Source: JAFNGF01 sp964567045 (lineage in GTDB: Bacteria > Planctomycetota > Phycisphaerae > Sedimentisphaerales > Anaerobacaceae). Taken from it: 23,427 bases of DNA. Position 1 is the first letter of the stretch. Each line of letters starts with the position of its first letter. The position numbers and the translations under genes are program-made. Of the stretch, positions 21,834 through 23,427 are shown one piece after another. Below the pieces are notes generated by a model. That model made no database searches and was not told the DNA's origin. It was given only the letters and a program-made list of their open reading frames with translations. The stretch is taken from NCBI GenBank assembly GCA_964567045.1, contig CAZMLE010000056.1, forward strand, positions 1 to 23,427. The letters are read 5' to 3'.

Positions 21834-23087
21834 TTATCCCCAAACTGTCGTTAAACCTGTCAAAATTTGGAAGGCGGTCGAATCAATTACTCCAGCATCG
21901 CACCGCATCATGCCCATAACGACCGTCTGATTTTTTCTGGCCTCGACTTCCTTGAGAATTTCAAGTCTAAAAGGAGTGCGAATACCCACAATTAGATTTT
22001 TCCAGTCCCCAACAAAAATGCAAGACTCATCGGAGCCTGCACCAAGAGTGTCCTTGACTTGCTTCGTGACAAATAATTGGGGAGCCCAGGCAGGAGTGGG
22101 AATATAATTTCCTTCCCCGTCCTGAAGGCCCCTCAAAAGCCCCATCGTCCTCGGACTCATCATGACGCCGGACGGTTCCAAGTTCGCGTTCTGGACACGC
22201 ATTATCGCATCGGAAATGTCACCCCAATACCCGCCGCTTATGGTTGCGGTTTTTGTTACGTCACCATCCGCGTAGATGCCCATGGGTTGCAAAGCACCGG
22301 TGCCAAAAAGACAAGCAGTTTCGACCTGAATAGCGCACGCCTTAGACATCGCGTTTCGAATACTGACATCCACGTGGCTCGCGTCTTCCAACAATTCGTT
22401 GCTAATCGGCAGCCAAAAAAATAGCGTAAATGCGTGCATCTCGAAAGCGGCAAATTCCATCGAAGCCTCATCGGCTGACACACCTTCAGGTTTCCAGTGC
22501 CCGGATGGATCTGAAACCAATTTGGGGATCCGCACCGTCTCGGCCTTCATAACTACCGTTGTCGCACCTGCCTTAAACACCGCGGCTTTTGCCCTGGCCA
22601 GATCCCAAATGTCTTGAGAAATCGTTTCGGGCACTAAGAAACCACCGGCCGTGTCACTACCTTCTGAAAGTGCGCGGCGCTCCAGAGAGCAATCGCCTGC
22701 AGGGTTTTTGCCCGCAGCTATGGAAATCAACTTGCCTAAGTCACACCGCTCAAATTTGCGGTCGCGCACCGGCACCACTTCACACAGCTTCTCTTTACTA
22801 GTGATAAACCGCAGTTCGCCAAATCTTGCCGCACCGGATGAACCGCCACCCATCTGCAGGTCGGTTTGCCGCCCGGCGGATTCCGCCAAAACTCTCTCAA
22901 CGTCGCCCTGATTTTCAGCTCGCCGTAGTCTATTGGCTATGCCCTCACCCTGAGTCAGCAGCGCCTCGTACTTTTGGTTTTCCTCTGGGGTCAAATCACG
23001 GTTTTCTGATTCCGCTTTGTCGAGAATGGTACGAGCCTCTTCGATCACGGCGGCCCGTTGCTGCCGCAACTCGATAATTTTGTCCAT
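21834..23087 (-). CDS. HK97-fold phage major capsid protein
   Basis: Structural protein of the virion shell. 417 residues. The N-terminal 70 residues are charged and helical (MDKIIELRQQRAAVIEEART ... NRLRRAE), typical of the delta or scaffolding domain removed by protease in HK97-type capsids. The segment SDTAGGFLVPETISQDI (about 144-160) is the usual start of the mature fold. Later segments fit the family: LPISNELLEDA, DVSIRNAMSKACAIQVETACLFGTG with PMGI, VMMSPRTMGLLRGLQD and the C-terminal DWKNLIVGIRTPFRLEI. ATG at 23087 has AGGAGATACG upstream. The maturation protease and portal expected upstream are beyond or absent from the window; the gene just upstream is a small protein instead. Confidence 0.92.
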   Translation of the reverse strand: MDKIIELRQQRAAVIEEARTILDKAESENRDLTPEENQKYEALLTQGEGIANRLRRAENQGDVERVLAESAGRQTDLQMGGGSSGAARFGELRFITSKEKLCEVVPVRDRKFERCDLGKLISIAAGKNPAGDCSLERRALSEGSDTAGGFLVPETISQDIWDLARAKAAVFKAGATTVVMKAETVRIPKLVSDPSGHWKPEGVSADEASMEFAAFEMHAFTLFFWLPISNELLEDASHVDVSIRNAMSKACAIQVETACLFGTGALQPMGIYADGDVTKTATISGGYWGDISDAIMRVQNANLEPSGVMMSPRTMGLLRGLQDGEGNYIPTPAWAPQLFVTKQVKDTLGAGSDESCIFVGDWKNLIVGIRTPFRLEILKEVEARKNQTVVMGMMRCDAGVIDSTAFQILTGLTTVWG

Positions 23088-23095
23088 CGTATCTC

Positions 23096-23395
23096 CTATT
23101 CTGGCGTCCAGGTTGTGTCCGCTGGCGAACCTTCTTCAAATTCAACAAACCTGTTCTGCAAGTAATCAGTGGCGAATGCGTAGAGCTTCTCCGGCTCCTC
23201 GATCAGGCTCTCAAGCTGTTCACGGGGAATCAACGCACTGAGTCGGCGGACGATGTACTCGCTGACGATCATGTCGACATACAGTTGGATCGCATGACTA
23301 ATATCAGCACCAGGCGGAAAAACCCCGCGATATATCTGAGCGCCTGCCTCAAGAAATTTGGATATCCGTTCGTCTACGATCACAATTTTCGCCAT
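23096..23395 (-). CDS. Small unknown protein upstream of the capsid gene
   Basis: 99 residues, unrecognised. It starts MAKIVIVDERISKFLEAG and is mostly helical, with AIQLYVDMIVSEYIVRRLSAL, then an acidic end (FEEGSPADTTWTPE). There is no signal peptide or membrane span. The ATG at 23395 has AAAGGA seven bases upstream; a GTG 15 bases before is possible. It ends eight bases before the capsid ATG, so it belongs to the same transcription unit. It is probably a virion-assembly or element-specific small protein; its position alone does not show that it is a protease or scaffold. Confidence 0.7.
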   Translation of the reverse strand: MAKIVIVDERISKFLEAGAQIYRGVFPPGADISHAIQLYVDMIVSEYIVRRLSALIPREQLESLIEEPEKLYAFATDYLQNRFVEFEEGSPADTTWTPE

Positions 23396-23427
23396 ACGAA
23401 GTCCTTTCACCTATAGGCACGGTTACA

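Overview
The window looks like a chromosomal segment from a Planctomycetota bacterium, probably the class Phycisphaerae. The main clue is the secreted PD40 beta-propeller protein with a C-terminal dockerin-like double repeat ending in LVEQWL, a type I associate with that class. The other clue is intergenic DNA full of short palindromic and simple repeats. The taxon is an inference; no rRNA is present.

Layout. 0.2-1.7 kb: a small membrane protein and a lipoprotein-type metallo-beta-lactamase-fold hydrolase (+). 1.7-2.5 kb: repeat-filled spacer with a relic of a LamG-like domain. 2.5-4.5 kb: a secreted ten-blade PD40/dockerin protein (-) whose candidate promoter has a nine-base C run in its spacer. 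4.9-7.7 kb: mreD and a class B penicillin-binding protein of the PBP2/elongasome type (+), separated by a 113-base double-hairpin unit. 7.7-9.9 kb: truB and a GT-B glycosyltransferase (-). 10.0-11.3 kb: a coupled PIN-domain protein and partner, toxin-antitoxin-like. 11.6-16.2 kb: a compact division and cell-wall cluster read right to left: mraZ, a 69-residue unknown, rsmH, a LysM protein, an ftsL-like gene and ftsI. It has a clear sigma70-type promoter with MraZ-box-like repeats. 16.5 kb: a tRNA-Gly(TCC) gene.

From 16.6 kb to the right edge lies a mobile element, all genes on the minus strand: tyrosine recombinase, a 29-codon coupling ORF, an excisionase-like protein, a Lys-rich replication-type or DNA-binding protein, two small helix-turn-helix proteins, a 212-residue unknown, a candidate structured small RNA with its own promoter and terminator, a Cys-rich small protein, an HK97-fold major capsid protein and a small unknown. 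It is a prophage or a capsid-encoding satellite; the other end is outside the window, so this cannot be settled.

The genes most worth following up are the candidate RNA at 20971-21086, the tRNA-Gly with C instead of T at position 55 and its promoter embedded in the integrase 3' end, the homopolymer-containing promoter near 4.65 kb, and the small ORF joining the excisionase-like gene to the integrase. The cell-wall genes (mreD, PBP2, ftsI, ftsL-like, mraZ, rsmH, LysM protein) together indicate an organism that builds peptidoglycan and retains both elongation-type and division-type transpeptidases.
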